33,839 nucleotides of DNA from positions 1 through 33,839 of the forward strand of contig JAGYML010000009.1 in assembly GCA_018400615.1 (NCBI GenBank), read 5' to 3'. Positions 18,934-28,568 of this stretch are shown here, piece by piece. Numbering within the stretch: the stretch's first letter is position 1; each line of letters opens with the position of its first letter. The notes below the pieces were generated by a model. That model worked only from the letters and a program-made list of their open reading frames with translations, had not been told where the DNA came from and did not search any database. The stretch is from a bacterium (GTDB lineage Bacteria > Bacillota_I > Bacilli_A > Izemoplasmatales > Izemoplasmataceae). Position numbers and translations under genes: made by a program.

Positions 18934-18971
18934 AACAAACGAGATCTCGAAAGCGCGAGATCTCGTTTGTT
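18934..18971. terminator. Bidirectional terminator between convergent genes
   Basis: 16-bp perfect stem aacaaacgagatctcg / cgagatctcgtttgtt. Confidence 0.85.
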
Positions 18972-18981
18972 ATTTGGATAT

Positions 18982-19590
18982 TTAGGCTTGAGCGGGTTTT
19001 CTTTTCTTGTAATATGTCTCAAGTTTCATGCTGCCTTTCAAAAGAAAATACACACCGAAAATCGCAATGTACATCCACATCCTGTCGTTTTGTATGAAAA
19101 TAAGATGAAGCCCGACCATGGCATAAAAAAGATACGCGAACTGGTGAAGCTTCTTCCAGCGTTTCCCACCGACTTGTTTCCTTACAAACATGAAAGACGT
19201 CAGTGTCAAAGGCACCATGATTAGAAAAGCTAAAATGCCCAGATAATAGGCAATGGTGCCACTAAAAACGCCCACATCTTCAAGCAAGTATTCAGTGAAA
19301 GACACTGCGTGTGGCAATAAAAGAATGGAGGCAATGATTGACAGCTCAGCTCTTACGCCCATCAGGCGTTTCCAAACCAATCCTCGGTTCAAAACGCCTG
19401 TATACATGACAACCAGAAAAATACCGAGTGCTACATATCCCAGACTCACGATGGTGGCTTCCGCTTCGCTGATTATGAGCGCAGCGAGCGCAAAGAAGGC
19501 GTAGATGAAGTACCTGTAACGTTTAATGGATCTGTTTAAACCTAAAGAAAGCAATACTGTGAGAAGCGTGGTTGCAAGTATGATGGTCAT
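18982..19590 (-). CDS. Ferric reductase-like transmembrane (heme b) protein
   Basis: 202 aa, about six hydrophobic segments; conserved histidines in LPHAVSFTEYL, KKLHQFAYLFYAMVGLHLIF, as in FRE/MsrQ-type membrane domains. Confidence 0.75.
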   Translation of the reverse strand: MTIILATTLLTVLLSLGLNRSIKRYRYFIYAFFALAALIISEAEATIVSLGYVALGIFLVVMYTGVLNRGLVWKRLMGVRAELSIIASILLLPHAVSFTEYLLEDVGVFSGTIAYYLGILAFLIMVPLTLTSFMFVRKQVGGKRWKKLHQFAYLFYAMVGLHLIFIQNDRMWMYIAIFGVYFLLKGSMKLETYYKKRKPAQA

Positions 19591-19775
19591 CAGTCATCGT
19601 CCTCCTCATCTTCATCCTCATCGTCTTCAGTGGCGGATGCCATGGCATCCAAACTGACGCTATAAGTCGGATTTGTGGATCCGGCAATCGCATCCAGTGT
19701 ATCATCAACGGGTTCTCTTATAATGGCTACTACAAACACTGCAATGAACAATATAAGGACTATCGCGTTACGCAT
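19590..19775 (-). CDS. Small single-TM protein with poly-Asp/Glu tail
   Basis: MRNAIVLILFIAVFVVAIIREPVDDTLDAIAGSTNPTYSVSLDAMASATEDDEDEDEEDDD; RBS aaaggagtgg before ATG 19775; stop overlaps the next gene start. Confidence 0.7.
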   Translation of the reverse strand: MRNAIVLILFIAVFVVAIIREPVDDTLDAIAGSTNPTYSVSLDAMASATEDDEDEDEEDDD

Positions 19776-19882
19776 GAGAACCACTCCTTTATAAAAAGGG
19801 TATCAAACTAGCGAATATATCGCAAAGGAAAATTGTACTTATTTATGCTGATTGCCAAAGCATCTCCAAAAAGTTAATTCTC

Positions 19883-21487
19883 TTATCCTTGAAGATCTCT
19901 TTTCTGATAAACGGTAAAGCCCACAAAACCAGCGATGATACCTAGAAGCGTTATGACTGCAGCCGTAAGGGGTTTAGCGTCTTCTATGGGCATCCTCGGC
20001 ATGTACTCATAAGGTGACATGTTGAGCATCCATTCCTTGAAATCGAGCATATTTCCAAAATACAGAAGGATGAAGGCGAAGGTGAGATAAAGCCACAAAA
20101 GCCATGTCTTTGTAGAAGAGAGTCCCATGATTAGAGCGCCAAGCCCTAAAAATGCGAATATGGCGGGATAAAATGCAAATCCTGAGATGAAGACCGTATA
20201 GAAACTGAAAGGCTCGTCCATCACGCTCGCTGAAGCGACGTACATTCCAAGAACCCCAAAGAACAACAAAACAAGACTTGTAATGAAGCCTACAAATACA
20301 TACGTTAAAAAGAGACGGGCTCTTGATAGATTGTTTGCATAAAGCTGAAGCGTTCTTCCTTTTCTTTCTTCACCCGTGAGACGCACGAGTATCATAAGGG
20401 CTCCGAGTGTGGCTGCAACAACCATGACGCTCATTACCGTAGAGAGAAACTGTGCTTCAAGAGACCCCCCGAGGGTATCTGGGATAAGGTCTTGAAGCTG
20501 TTGGTTGCTGTCAAAGAAAGCGGTGAGATCCCCGAATATGGATCCGTAGGTAATCCCTAAAATGAAGATGACGATGATCCATGTGATAATGGAGGTTCTA
20601 AGCAGTCTGAGTGCAAGGCCACTCGGTGTCTTGAGAAACTTGGATGCTTCCTTTTTGCCTTCCTTGGCTTTGAAGAGTCCACTGCCAACATCGCGTCTGT
20701 TATTCAAGTGGTAGGCGAATGCGAACAGAAGAAGCGCAAGCATTAAAGCAATCCAAAGTGGCCAGGTGTAGTTGTTCACAAACGTCTCAGTCCTATGCAG
20801 CAAACCAAGAGGGGATATAAAGGATAACCATGGTGCGCTGACATCGCCGAAGGCTCTCAGGATGTAGAAGAATCCGAGCGTGGAAAAACTGAAAGTGAGC
20901 GCAGTGCGTGTGTTTTCAGTGAGTTGGGCAAACAAGGCCGCAAACCCTGCGAACACGATGCCTGAAAAAGCGAGTGAGAGTCCGAATACGAACGACCCTG
21001 CCCAAGTGAATGAACTGTGCGCGAAAAGTGCGAGACCAAACCCGATAAGAACGCCAATAAGCAGATTGGCGAGAATGACATAAAGCGTGGCGGCTACGAT
21101 GTTGGCGATTCTTCCAATGGGGAAACTTTTGATGAGTTCGAGGGTGCCATCCTCTTCATCCCCGCGCGTATAGCGGGTCATCATGAGAATGCTCATGACC
21201 CCGGTTGTTGCAAGCATGAAGACATTCATTTCAATTGCAAAAAGGGACGCCGGACTGGGCGTTTCTATGCCAAAAGGCTTTCCAAACATCGCAATCATGG
21301 CAGGGTTTTCCATAAGTTGTGCCATCACGGCCTGCTGTTCAGCACTTGGGAAAAGTTCAGGATAGGCGAAAGCCACTGCAAGCGTCAGGGCAAATATTCC
21401 AACAGTCCATGCCACAAGTTTTATTCTTTCTCTTCTTAGAATCAGCCCAAGAAGTTTGAAGGTGCCTTTAAAGCTGTTTCTGTCCAT
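19883..21487 (-). CDS. ABC-2 type exporter permease
   Basis: 534 aa, ~12 hydrophobic segments, TRGDEEDGTLELIKSFPIGR and TGEERKGRTLQLYANNLSR; directly downstream of an ABC ATPase. Confidence 0.9.
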   Translation of the reverse strand: MDRNSFKGTFKLLGLILRRERIKLVAWTVGIFALTLAVAFAYPELFPSAEQQAVMAQLMENPAMIAMFGKPFGIETPSPASLFAIEMNVFMLATTGVMSILMMTRYTRGDEEDGTLELIKSFPIGRIANIVAATLYVILANLLIGVLIGFGLALFAHSSFTWAGSFVFGLSLAFSGIVFAGFAALFAQLTENTRTALTFSFSTLGFFYILRAFGDVSAPWLSFISPLGLLHRTETFVNNYTWPLWIALMLALLLFAFAYHLNNRRDVGSGLFKAKEGKKEASKFLKTPSGLALRLLRTSIITWIIVIFILGITYGSIFGDLTAFFDSNQQLQDLIPDTLGGSLEAQFLSTVMSVMVVAATLGALMILVRLTGEERKGRTLQLYANNLSRARLFLTYVFVGFITSLVLLFFGVLGMYVASASVMDEPFSFYTVFISGFAFYPAIFAFLGLGALIMGLSSTKTWLLWLYLTFAFILLYFGNMLDFKEWMLNMSPYEYMPRMPIEDAKPLTAAVITLLGIIAGFVGFTVYQKRDLQG

Positions 21488-21489
21488 GC

Positions 21490-22371
21490 TTACGCCTCCT
21501 CATAATGGCGCATGAAGAGGTCTTCAAGCGTAGGGGGTGTGCTTTCAAGGGCCTCTATGCCGTAAGGATTGAAGGCTTTTAGAATTTTACCGATGGTGTG
21601 GGTCTCAACTTGGAAGGTGTAGGTCGTGTGGTTGGCATCGAGGTCAAAAAGACCGTTGATGGATTCGATGTCCTTCACGGGTTTTTTGGTAACAATGCGT
21701 ACGCGGGTTCTTGTAAGGTGTCTCAGGTCCTCGATTTTTCCGGATTCGATGATTTTACCATCACGAATGATGCTGACCTTGTCACAGAGTTTCTCCACTT
21801 CACTTAGAATGTGAGAGGAGAGAAAGATGGTTTTGCCTTCTTTTTGGACCTCGCGTACGGTTTCTTGGAATACGCGTTCCATGAGTGGATCAAGGCCACT
21901 TGTGGGTTCATCAAGGATATAGACATCCGCATCCTGCGCAAAAGCGGCAATCAAGGCGATTTTTTGTTTGTTGCCTCTGGAATAGCTTCTGCATTTCTTT
22001 GTGGGATCAAGTTTGAAACGTTCAATCATCGCATTTTTCTTTTCACTGTTGACTTCGTTTTTAAGCCCAATCAAAAGATCGATGACTTCGCCACCGGTGA
22101 GATTTGGCCAGAGGTTGACCTCACCTGGCACAAATGCGACATTTCTGTGAATGTCAACAGCCTCCTGCCAAGCGTCCTTGTCAAAAACTCGAGCACGGCC
22201 GTCATTGGCTTTCAAAATACCTAAAAGAATCCGAATGGTGGTGGTTTTACCAGCCCCATTGGGCCCGATGAATCCGTAGATATCCCCTTTTTCCACGTTC
22301 AAGTCTATGCCTTTTAACGCTTCTGTAGACCCAAAGTTTTTTTTGAGATTTTTTATTTCAATCACACGCAT
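21490..22371 (-). CDS. ABC transporter ATP-binding protein
   Basis: Walker A GPNGAGKTT, signature YSRGNKQK, Walker B VYILDEPTSGLDP. ATG 22371 preceded by agaggtg RBS. Confidence 0.95.
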   Translation of the reverse strand: MRVIEIKNLKKNFGSTEALKGIDLNVEKGDIYGFIGPNGAGKTTTIRILLGILKANDGRARVFDKDAWQEAVDIHRNVAFVPGEVNLWPNLTGGEVIDLLIGLKNEVNSEKKNAMIERFKLDPTKKCRSYSRGNKQKIALIAAFAQDADVYILDEPTSGLDPLMERVFQETVREVQKEGKTIFLSSHILSEVEKLCDKVSIIRDGKIIESGKIEDLRHLTRTRVRIVTKKPVKDIESINGLFDLDANHTTYTFQVETHTIGKILKAFNPYGIEALESTPPTLEDLFMRHYEEA

Positions 22372-22511
22372 GGTAAGCACCTCTTTTGTTTTACTTGGTA
22401 TTTGAGTCCATTATACGCCAATTTATCCAGTCTTTACAAGTTAGTATGTAAGGCATATCAATTTATGATAAAATAGAAATGAAAGATTAAGTTAAACGCT
22501 AAGGAGTCAAT

Positions 22512-22790
22512 ATGAAATTCTTTGATCGCTTGTTGATGGCCTCGCTTTATTTGGTTACTGGCCTTTATTTTTATAACCTGACCCTCTCCATCATGGATAT
22601 CGCGGGGTATGTGCTCGAAACCGCATCGGATACCTTGTTTTTGATATTTGCATTGGTGTCACCATTTTATTTCTTTTTGAGATGGTACATGAATAAAGCC
22701 TTTGCACGGTATCAGTTATTCATTCTTTCCCTGTTACCTTTGGTTTTATACCTCATATGGACGATTGCGATTACCGTATTGCTTGGATAG
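22512..22790 (+). CDS. Small membrane protein, unknown function
   Basis: 92 aa with three hydrophobic segments; RBS aaggag; extended -10-like TGATAAAAT upstream. Confidence 0.65.
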   Translation: MKFFDRLLMASLYLVTGLYFYNLTLSIMDIAGYVLETASDTLFLIFALVSPFYFFLRWYMNKAFARYQLFILSLLPLVLYLIWTIAITVLLG

Positions 22791-22799
22791 GAGGCGCCC

Positions 22800-23345
22800 A
22801 TGGATTCCATTACGTCTTTCAATAAAAGCATTCTTTTAAAATATATAGACAGTGCATCAACTGTCGTGGATGCTACGTTAGGCAATGGCCATGACACGCT
22901 CTTCTTGGCGGAACACGCCAAAGAAGTGCACGCCTTTGATGTACAAGAGAGTGCCTTGAACAAAGCAAAAAAGCTTCTTGATGACCACGGGGTTACCAAT
23001 GTAATTTTTCATGGAATGAGTCATCACCGAATGGATGAGGTCATTTCAAAGAAAGTACGCGTGGTCATGTTCAATTTCGGTTATCTTCCTGGAGGCGACC
23101 CCACAAAAACCACAAAGACCCATTCATCCCTCATAGCGCTTGAAAAGGCGCTTGATAGGCTTGAAAAAGGCGGCGTTGTGACTTTGGCGCTCTACCCCGG
23201 ACACAAAGAAGGCAAAAAGGAAGCCAAAGCACTGGAAGCTTACGTCAGTACTCTTGAGATGACCCGGTATCAAGCCATTGCCTATAAGCCTTTAAACGCA
23301 ATTGAGAGTCCCTATTCCATCATTATTGAAAAACGAAAGGATTGA
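22800..23345 (+). CDS. mnmM: tRNA mnm5(s2)U-type methyltransferase MnmM (YtqB family)
   Basis: VVDATLGNGHDTLFLAEHAKEVHAFDVQ (SAM motif) and MFNFGYLPGGDPTKTT family motif. Confidence 0.88.
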   Translation: MDSITSFNKSILLKYIDSASTVVDATLGNGHDTLFLAEHAKEVHAFDVQESALNKAKKLLDDHGVTNVIFHGMSHHRMDEVISKKVRVVMFNFGYLPGGDPTKTTKTHSSLIALEKALDRLEKGGVVTLALYPGHKEGKKEAKALEAYVSTLEMTRYQAIAYKPLNAIESPYSIIIEKRKD

Positions 23346-23349
23346 TTGT

Positions 23350-23907
23350 ATGTACAGACAAAGAATCATCTCCGCAATGCCCTTGATTTCATTACTGTTG
23401 TTTCTTTACAGTGGATTCGTGCTTGAAGACTGGATCCTGGGGCTCACATTTTTTGCTTTGGTGCCCCTTTCCACATTGCTATTGTCTTCTAAACCACTCA
23501 AAAGGATTGTTCAATCGATGCCACTTATTACCATCGTCGTATTTCTTTGGCTTGCACTCGGACTTGACATGGCGCATCCGGGATGGGTGGTCTTCTTGGC
23601 CATTCCGCTTTCAGATATGCTGTACAACGGAAAACTGGAACCAAGAAAACTCATCAGTGTATTCGTGACCGGGGCGTTTTTGGTCATCGGATTTGTTGGG
23701 GATGCCTGGCATCCAGGGTGGCTCGTATTCCTGTTGATTCCGATTTTGAACACACTCTTTTTCCCGAAGAAAAACTTCAATTTCAATCACAAGGCATTCT
23801 TTACTCAATTCAGCACGGGTTTTGAGTCCACTCAAAACACAAACAAAAAACATAAGAAGACTGCCGATGATGAAGACATCATCATCGAAGACGAAACATA
23901 CAGATAA
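23350..23907 (+). CDS. Membrane protein with internal three-fold repeat, unknown function
   Basis: Hydrophobic repeat units containing [20 protein letters not shown] / [20 protein letters not shown] / [23 protein letters not shown] 23350. Confidence 0.75.
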   Translation: MYRQRIISAMPLISLLLFLYSGFVLEDWILGLTFFALVPLSTLLLSSKPLKRIVQSMPLITIVVFLWLALGLDMAHPGWVVFLAIPLSDMLYNGKLEPRKLISVFVTGAFLVIGFVGDAWHPGWLVFLLIPILNTLFFPKKNFNFNHKAFFTQFSTGFESTQNTNKKHKKTADDEDIIIEDETYR

Positions 23908-23918
23908 GGAGCATTCAT

Positions 23919-24359
23919 ATGGATAAGAGAGAAAAGGCAAAACGCCTCAAAAAATTGAACTCTGAACAGTACAAGGTTACACAAAAAAATGGTACCGAAA
24001 GGCCTTATCAAAACGCCTATTACAACAACACAGAAGAAGGGCTGTACGTCGACATCGTCAGTGGCGAAGTGCTTTTTACCAGCAACGAACAATATGATGC
24101 AGGATGTGGCTGGCCGAGTTTCACGAAACCAGTAGGCGAAGTGAACATCGATCTCGATACGACTCACGGCATGCGCCGTGAAGAAGTCAGAAGCGTCGAA
24201 GCCGATTCTCATCTGGGCCATGTGTTCAACGACGGCCCACCTGAAGAAGGCGGATTGCGCTATTGCATGAATTCTGCAGCCATGCGCTTTATTCCCAAAG
24301 CCAAACTGAAAGAAGAAGGCTATGGTGCCTATCTCAAATACTTTGGCGAGGAGGAATGA
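23919..24359 (+). CDS. msrB: Peptide methionine-R-sulfoxide reductase
   Basis: [38 protein letters not shown]. Confidence 0.96.
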   Translation: MDKREKAKRLKKLNSEQYKVTQKNGTERPYQNAYYNNTEEGLYVDIVSGEVLFTSNEQYDAGCGWPSFTKPVGEVNIDLDTTHGMRREEVRSVEADSHLGHVFNDGPPEEGGLRYCMNSAAMRFIPKAKLKEEGYGAYLKYFGEEE

Positions 24360-24361
24360 CC

Positions 24362-25066
24362 ATGAAATTCCTTATTGCCCCTTCCAAAACCATGGAACCG
24401 ACATTGAACTGTGAGGCCAACACGATTCTTTTTCCAAAGATGCGTGCCACCATGCTTGAGTATTTGAAATCGATGAACAGAGAAACCCTTAGAGAATTTT
24501 ACGGCGTATCACAGGAACTCGCCGATTTCAATTATGAAAGAGTGCATGATTTCAAAGAAAACAACCATGCGCTTTATACGTATGTGGGTGAGCAATTCAA
24601 AGCCCTTGAAGCGGAATCATTGAATGAAGAAGCCGTAGCGTATCTCAATGATCACCTGATTATTCTGAGTGCCATGTATGGCGCTGTGAGACCCTTTGAC
24701 TGCATTGGCCTTTACAGACTCCCCATGGGCCTCAAGAAAGACAATAAAAAGTTTTCCAGTCTCTGGCGGGATACGCTGGAACCCCATTTTCAGGGTGAAA
24801 CCCTGATCAACCTTGCCAGCAAGGAATATGCAGATGCCCTTAAAGGCCTCCCGATGACACGAATCGATTTTATGATTCCCAGTAAAAAAGGCGGGTACCG
24901 AAAAGCCCATGCGATGGAAGCGAAAAAAATGCGCGGTCTATTTGTGCGGTATGTTGCACAAAATAAAGTCAAAGGCCTGGAAGGTCTAAAATCCTTCGAC
25001 TGGGAAGAGTATGCTTATGATGAATCCTTGTCCAACGAGGGCATGCTTGTGTTTAAAAGGGCGTAA
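24362..25066 (+). CDS. yaaA: Peroxide stress protein YaaA (DUF328)
   Basis: MKFLIAPSKTM..., LSAMYGAVRPFDCIGLYRLPMGLK, GLFVRYVAQNKVKGLEGLKSFDWEEYAYDESLS. Confidence 0.93.
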   Translation: MKFLIAPSKTMEPTLNCEANTILFPKMRATMLEYLKSMNRETLREFYGVSQELADFNYERVHDFKENNHALYTYVGEQFKALEAESLNEEAVAYLNDHLIILSAMYGAVRPFDCIGLYRLPMGLKKDNKKFSSLWRDTLEPHFQGETLINLASKEYADALKGLPMTRIDFMIPSKKGGYRKAHAMEAKKMRGLFVRYVAQNKVKGLEGLKSFDWEEYAYDESLSNEGMLVFKRA

Positions 25067-25233
25067 CCGGCGTTCATAAAAACCTTGTAAAAAAGTCCCA
25101 TGGTCTTTTGTGAATTCACACGAACAGATGACTTTGAAACTTAAAAAACACTGTCGAAAAGAAGGTACGCTTATAATCGAACCCTCAAACCCAAATAGAA
25201 AGCCAAACAATTTGGCTTATACACCAAGAATGC

Positions 25234-25262
25234 AAAGCCTTACGCGCGTAAGGCTTTTATTT
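25234..25262 (+). terminator. Intrinsic terminator
   Basis: aaagccttacgcgcgtaaggcttttatttt; perfect palindrome then T-rich. Confidence 0.75.
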
Positions 25263-25267
25263 TGCAG

Positions 25268-25297
25268 AAAAAAAGACACGGAATTCCGTGTCTTTGT
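25268..25297. terminator. Second palindromic terminator (probably for the minus-strand nucleoside kinase)
   Basis: aaaaaaagacacggaattccgtgtcttt: 24-bp perfect palindrome with a T-run on the minus strand. Confidence 0.75.
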
Positions 25298-25313
25298 TAA
25301 GGAGAGGGGAGGC

Positions 25314-26960
25314 TTAGAGTTCGAAACAGCTGCCCCCGATAAATTCACGCAAGAGTGAATTGCATGGGACGTGGCGGTCATCGATGTCCTTGAAGTATTT
25401 GAGGAACTTGATGAGTCTGTTGGCGGTAATGAAGTACTCGCTTTTGCGTGGGATGTCCATAAGGGAATCGAGTGCATACTTTTTCATGACTGAAAGTTCA
25501 TAAGAAAGGGCGCTGTTGAAGATGTAATCGGCCCCTTCTTGGTGAGGATAGATCCATCTGAATTCACCTGCGCGTACAGAAGGCCACATGCCAATGGTTT
25601 TGCTCGCGGGGGCATTTCTGAATTTCTTGTCACGCACAATTCTTCTTAGAAGACGCAGGTTGGTGATGCTGATGGGGTTGTGGTTGTCGATGTTCATTTG
25701 CAGTTGAGGACTGATGAAAATCTTGTATTTCTGATGTTGAGGAATCAGTTCAGTAAGGGTTTCGTTGAGGGCATGAATCCCTTCAATGATGATGGGGTTG
25801 TTTTCACTGATTTGCATTTTCGTATAGCCATTGCGTTTTTTCTCCATGAAGTCAAAGATTGGAATTTTGACTTCTTCACCTTGAATGAGGTCAAGCATGT
25901 TCTGGTTGAAAAGATCGATGTCAAGCGTGTTGATGTGTTCGAGATCGATTTGGCCGTTCTCATCGGGTTCTATCTTGTCACGGTCAAGGTAATAGTTGTC
26001 AAGTGAAATCATGACCGGTTTCAACCCTTGTGAAAGCAGTTCAACACGCAAGCGGTTTGAAAATGTGGTTTTGCCACTTGAAGAAGGGCCGGCAATTGCG
26101 ATGAGACGGATGTCGTCGTTGTGTGCCTTGATGGTGCGCCCAATTTCAGAAAGCATCTGATTATGCTTGGCTTCATTGACCTGGACAAAATCCACTAAGG
26201 CGCTACTTTCGGCGTGGTGGTTGATTTGAGCGATATTTTCAGCATCAATACGCTGGCTCCAGCGGTTTGCTTGTCTCAGAGTCCGTCCATAAGAGGGGGC
26301 GTCTTCGAACTTGGGAATCTTTCCATTCACTTCGGCGCGAGGATACTGAATCAGGAATCCGGGTGGGTAGGCTCTTAACTTAAAGCGTTTGAGATACCCC
26401 GTAGAAGGCACCATGAGTGCATACATGTAGTTCATGTAATCGCCGGCCTGATAAAAGTGGACCGTATCTTCAGGACGGTATTGGATAACATCGATTTTAT
26501 CGTCATATCCGTGTTTTTTATAAAATTCAATGGCTTCTTCAGTATTCATTTTTTTACGCTTGAGTGGAAGGTCTTCCTCAATAAGACGGGTCATTTCCTT
26601 GCGCAATTTATTGAGTATGCCACTCATGTCGCTGCCTTTTTCCAAATTCAGAATATGACAGAACGTGGTTCTTGAAATACTGTAGTTGAATTTGAATTCA
26701 AAATCCGGGTAGATATTGTGAAAGGCCATGGCCACTAAAAAGCGTAGTGACGCTTCATACGTATGAATTGCCTCGGAATGCGTCGCATCAAGAAACTCCA
26801 CTGTGGCGTCATAATCCACTTCATAGTGAAGTTCACGTAAACGGTTGTTGACAAGCGCAATGAAATACTGCTGGTCCTTGTCTTCAATGAGATCCAGCAA
26901 ACGCACTTTTTCCTTGAATGTTTTCTTTTCGTTGTTAAGGGTTAGTGTAAACATAGACAT
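25314..26960 (-). CDS. Nucleoside (uridine-like) kinase with N-terminal TGS/threonyl-tRNA-synthetase-like region
   Basis: 548 aa; C-terminal IAGPSSSGKTTFSNRLRVELLSQGLKPVMISLDNYYLDRDKIEPDENGQIDLEHINTLDIDLF uridine kinase; N-terminal TGS-like region. Confidence 0.9.
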   Translation of the reverse strand: MSMFTLTLNNEKKTFKEKVRLLDLIEDKDQQYFIALVNNRLRELHYEVDYDATVEFLDATHSEAIHTYEASLRFLVAMAFHNIYPDFEFKFNYSISRTTFCHILNLEKGSDMSGILNKLRKEMTRLIEEDLPLKRKKMNTEEAIEFYKKHGYDDKIDVIQYRPEDTVHFYQAGDYMNYMYALMVPSTGYLKRFKLRAYPPGFLIQYPRAEVNGKIPKFEDAPSYGRTLRQANRWSQRIDAENIAQINHHAESSALVDFVQVNEAKHNQMLSEIGRTIKAHNDDIRLIAIAGPSSSGKTTFSNRLRVELLSQGLKPVMISLDNYYLDRDKIEPDENGQIDLEHINTLDIDLFNQNMLDLIQGEEVKIPIFDFMEKKRNGYTKMQISENNPIIIEGIHALNETLTELIPQHQKYKIFISPQLQMNIDNHNPISITNLRLLRRIVRDKKFRNAPASKTIGMWPSVRAGEFRWIYPHQEGADYIFNSALSYELSVMKKYALDSLMDIPRKSEYFITANRLIKFLKYFKDIDDRHVPCNSLLREFIGGSCFEL

Positions 26961-27060
26961 TCTCCTTCAAAACTAATGGGTAACATACCATTATATCAAT
27001 TAGTTTTTGTTTTGCAAGCGCTTATTTTTATAATTTTAGCTGGGTTTTATAAATAGTCCT

Positions 27061-28236
27061 TCAAGCAGGGGACTCCTTGCGTAGAAGGGCCAATTGAGTT
27101 CGATCGGTGAGTATGGCTCCAAGGGGAGCGGTTATGAGGATTGAAAGCACTGCAATGGCCAGCATGGTTTCACCACGGTTGATGCCCATGGACAGAGGAA
27201 TGGATGCGATGGAGGCTTGCACAGTGGCTTTGGGTAAATAGGCGAATACGACGAAAAGCCGTTCTTTTTTTGTAAGTGGCGTGTGTTGCGTTGCGAAGAA
27301 AGATCCGATGCTTCTTATGAAAAGTGCTCCGAGAATCAAAGCAACGGCCATCAGACCGACTGTGGGAATAAGGGTGATGTCTACCGCCGCGCCCACTAGT
27401 ACGAAGAGAAGCAGTTCTGTGAATACCCAGATACGCTCATACTTGTATACAAGGCGTTTAGCAAGCAATTGATAGCGAGCCAGCAAGGTAATGCCCATCG
27501 CGAATATGGCCAGTAATCCAGAAATCATGAGTATGTCTTCAAGCGCAATGAATAAGAATGAAGCACTCAGAAGAATCATGATTTTCCCTGTATCACGTAG
27601 GTGGTAGTATTTGAAAAGTCTCACAAAAAGCTCCCCAAAGACCGCGCCCAAAAGCACACCACCAATCAACGTGACTGGCAGGAATAAAAAGGATGACAGT
27701 CCAGCCTCACCTGTTGTGTAACTGCTTATCAATGCCGTGAACACTACAATCACATAGATGTCATCTACAGAAGCTCCGGCGAGTATCATCTGTGGAATCT
27801 TCTGATCGGTCCCCTTTTTCAATTTCATCATTTTAAGCATTCTCGGTACGACGATAGCGGGTGAGACAGCCGCAAGTATGCCCCCGAGGATCGCGGCTTC
27901 CAAATAGGTAAAGCCCAAAAAGATGGGGGCGAGGATAACCACTGCCAACAGTTCCAAAGAAGCCGGAACAAAAGCCAGAAGAATGGCGGGCCGTCCCACC
28001 GTTTTCAAATCGTTCAAATCGAGGGACAGTCCAGCTCTAAGCAATATCACAACCAACGCAATCTGTCTGAGATCAAGAGAGATGTCAAGGAGGCTTTCAT
28101 CAAGCAAATCAAGGACATAAGGTCCAAGCAGCATCCCCGTAAAAATCATTCCGACAATCCTTGGCAAACCAATTTTCAAACTGATTTCAGACAGAAACAA
28201 GCCGGTGAGTATAATGAGTGCAAGTGATAAAAGCAT
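27061..28236 (-). CDS. Cation:proton antiporter (CPA family)
   Basis: Many TM segments; LPRIVGMIFTGMLLGPYVLDLL, GILAAVSPAIVVPRML, LPKATVQASIASIPLSMG. ATG 28236 preceded by ggagg. Confidence 0.9.
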   Translation of the reverse strand: MLLSLALIILTGLFLSEISLKIGLPRIVGMIFTGMLLGPYVLDLLDESLLDISLDLRQIALVVILLRAGLSLDLNDLKTVGRPAILLAFVPASLELLAVVILAPIFLGFTYLEAAILGGILAAVSPAIVVPRMLKMMKLKKGTDQKIPQMILAGASVDDIYVIVVFTALISSYTTGEAGLSSFLFLPVTLIGGVLLGAVFGELFVRLFKYYHLRDTGKIMILLSASFLFIALEDILMISGLLAIFAMGITLLARYQLLAKRLVYKYERIWVFTELLLFVLVGAAVDITLIPTVGLMAVALILGALFIRSIGSFFATQHTPLTKKERLFVVFAYLPKATVQASIASIPLSMGINRGETMLAIAVLSILITAPLGAILTDRTQLALLRKESPA

Positions 28237-28426
28237 AGTCTGGCCTCCATAAATGTCAATTACATGAAAAGTGTATGCCAAAACACCTTGGGTGTCAATG
28301 TGAAAGGGAGGAGCTTAACACTTTATTAATCACGCTCAAGATGGTAAAATTTTATTGTTTCCTTAAAAAAGGGCTTTTCAACCATATAAATTCATGGTAG
28401 AATGATTAAGGCTTTTATGGCCCAAT

Positions 28427-28503
28427 GCCGCTTTAGCTCCAACCGGTAGAGCAGATCCATGGTAAGGATAAGGTTGCTGGTTCGACTCCGGCAAGCGGCA
28501 CCA
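28427..28503 (+). tRNA. tRNA-Thr (anticodon GGT), CCA encoded
   Basis: Acceptor GCCGCTT/AAGCGGC-A-CCA, D-arm GCTC/GAGC, anticodon loop ATGGTAA, T-arm GCTGG-TTCGACT-CCGGC. Anticodon stem has a G27-A43 mismatch. Confidence 0.87.
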
Positions 28504-28515
28504 TTTGAAATTGAC

Positions 28516-28544
28516 AATAGCTTGCTTCGGCAAGCTATTTTTAT
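28516..28544 (+). terminator. Intrinsic terminator with UUCG tetraloop after tRNA-Thr
   Basis: aatagcttgc-ttcg-gcaagctattttta. Confidence 0.85.
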
Positions 28545-28568
28545 TACCATTAACCAGGGAGGCAATTT

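Noticed and set aside
25109-25120. tgtgaattcaca 12-bp palindrome downstream of yaaA
   Set aside because: Short, not positioned relative to a recognisable promoter; could be chance.
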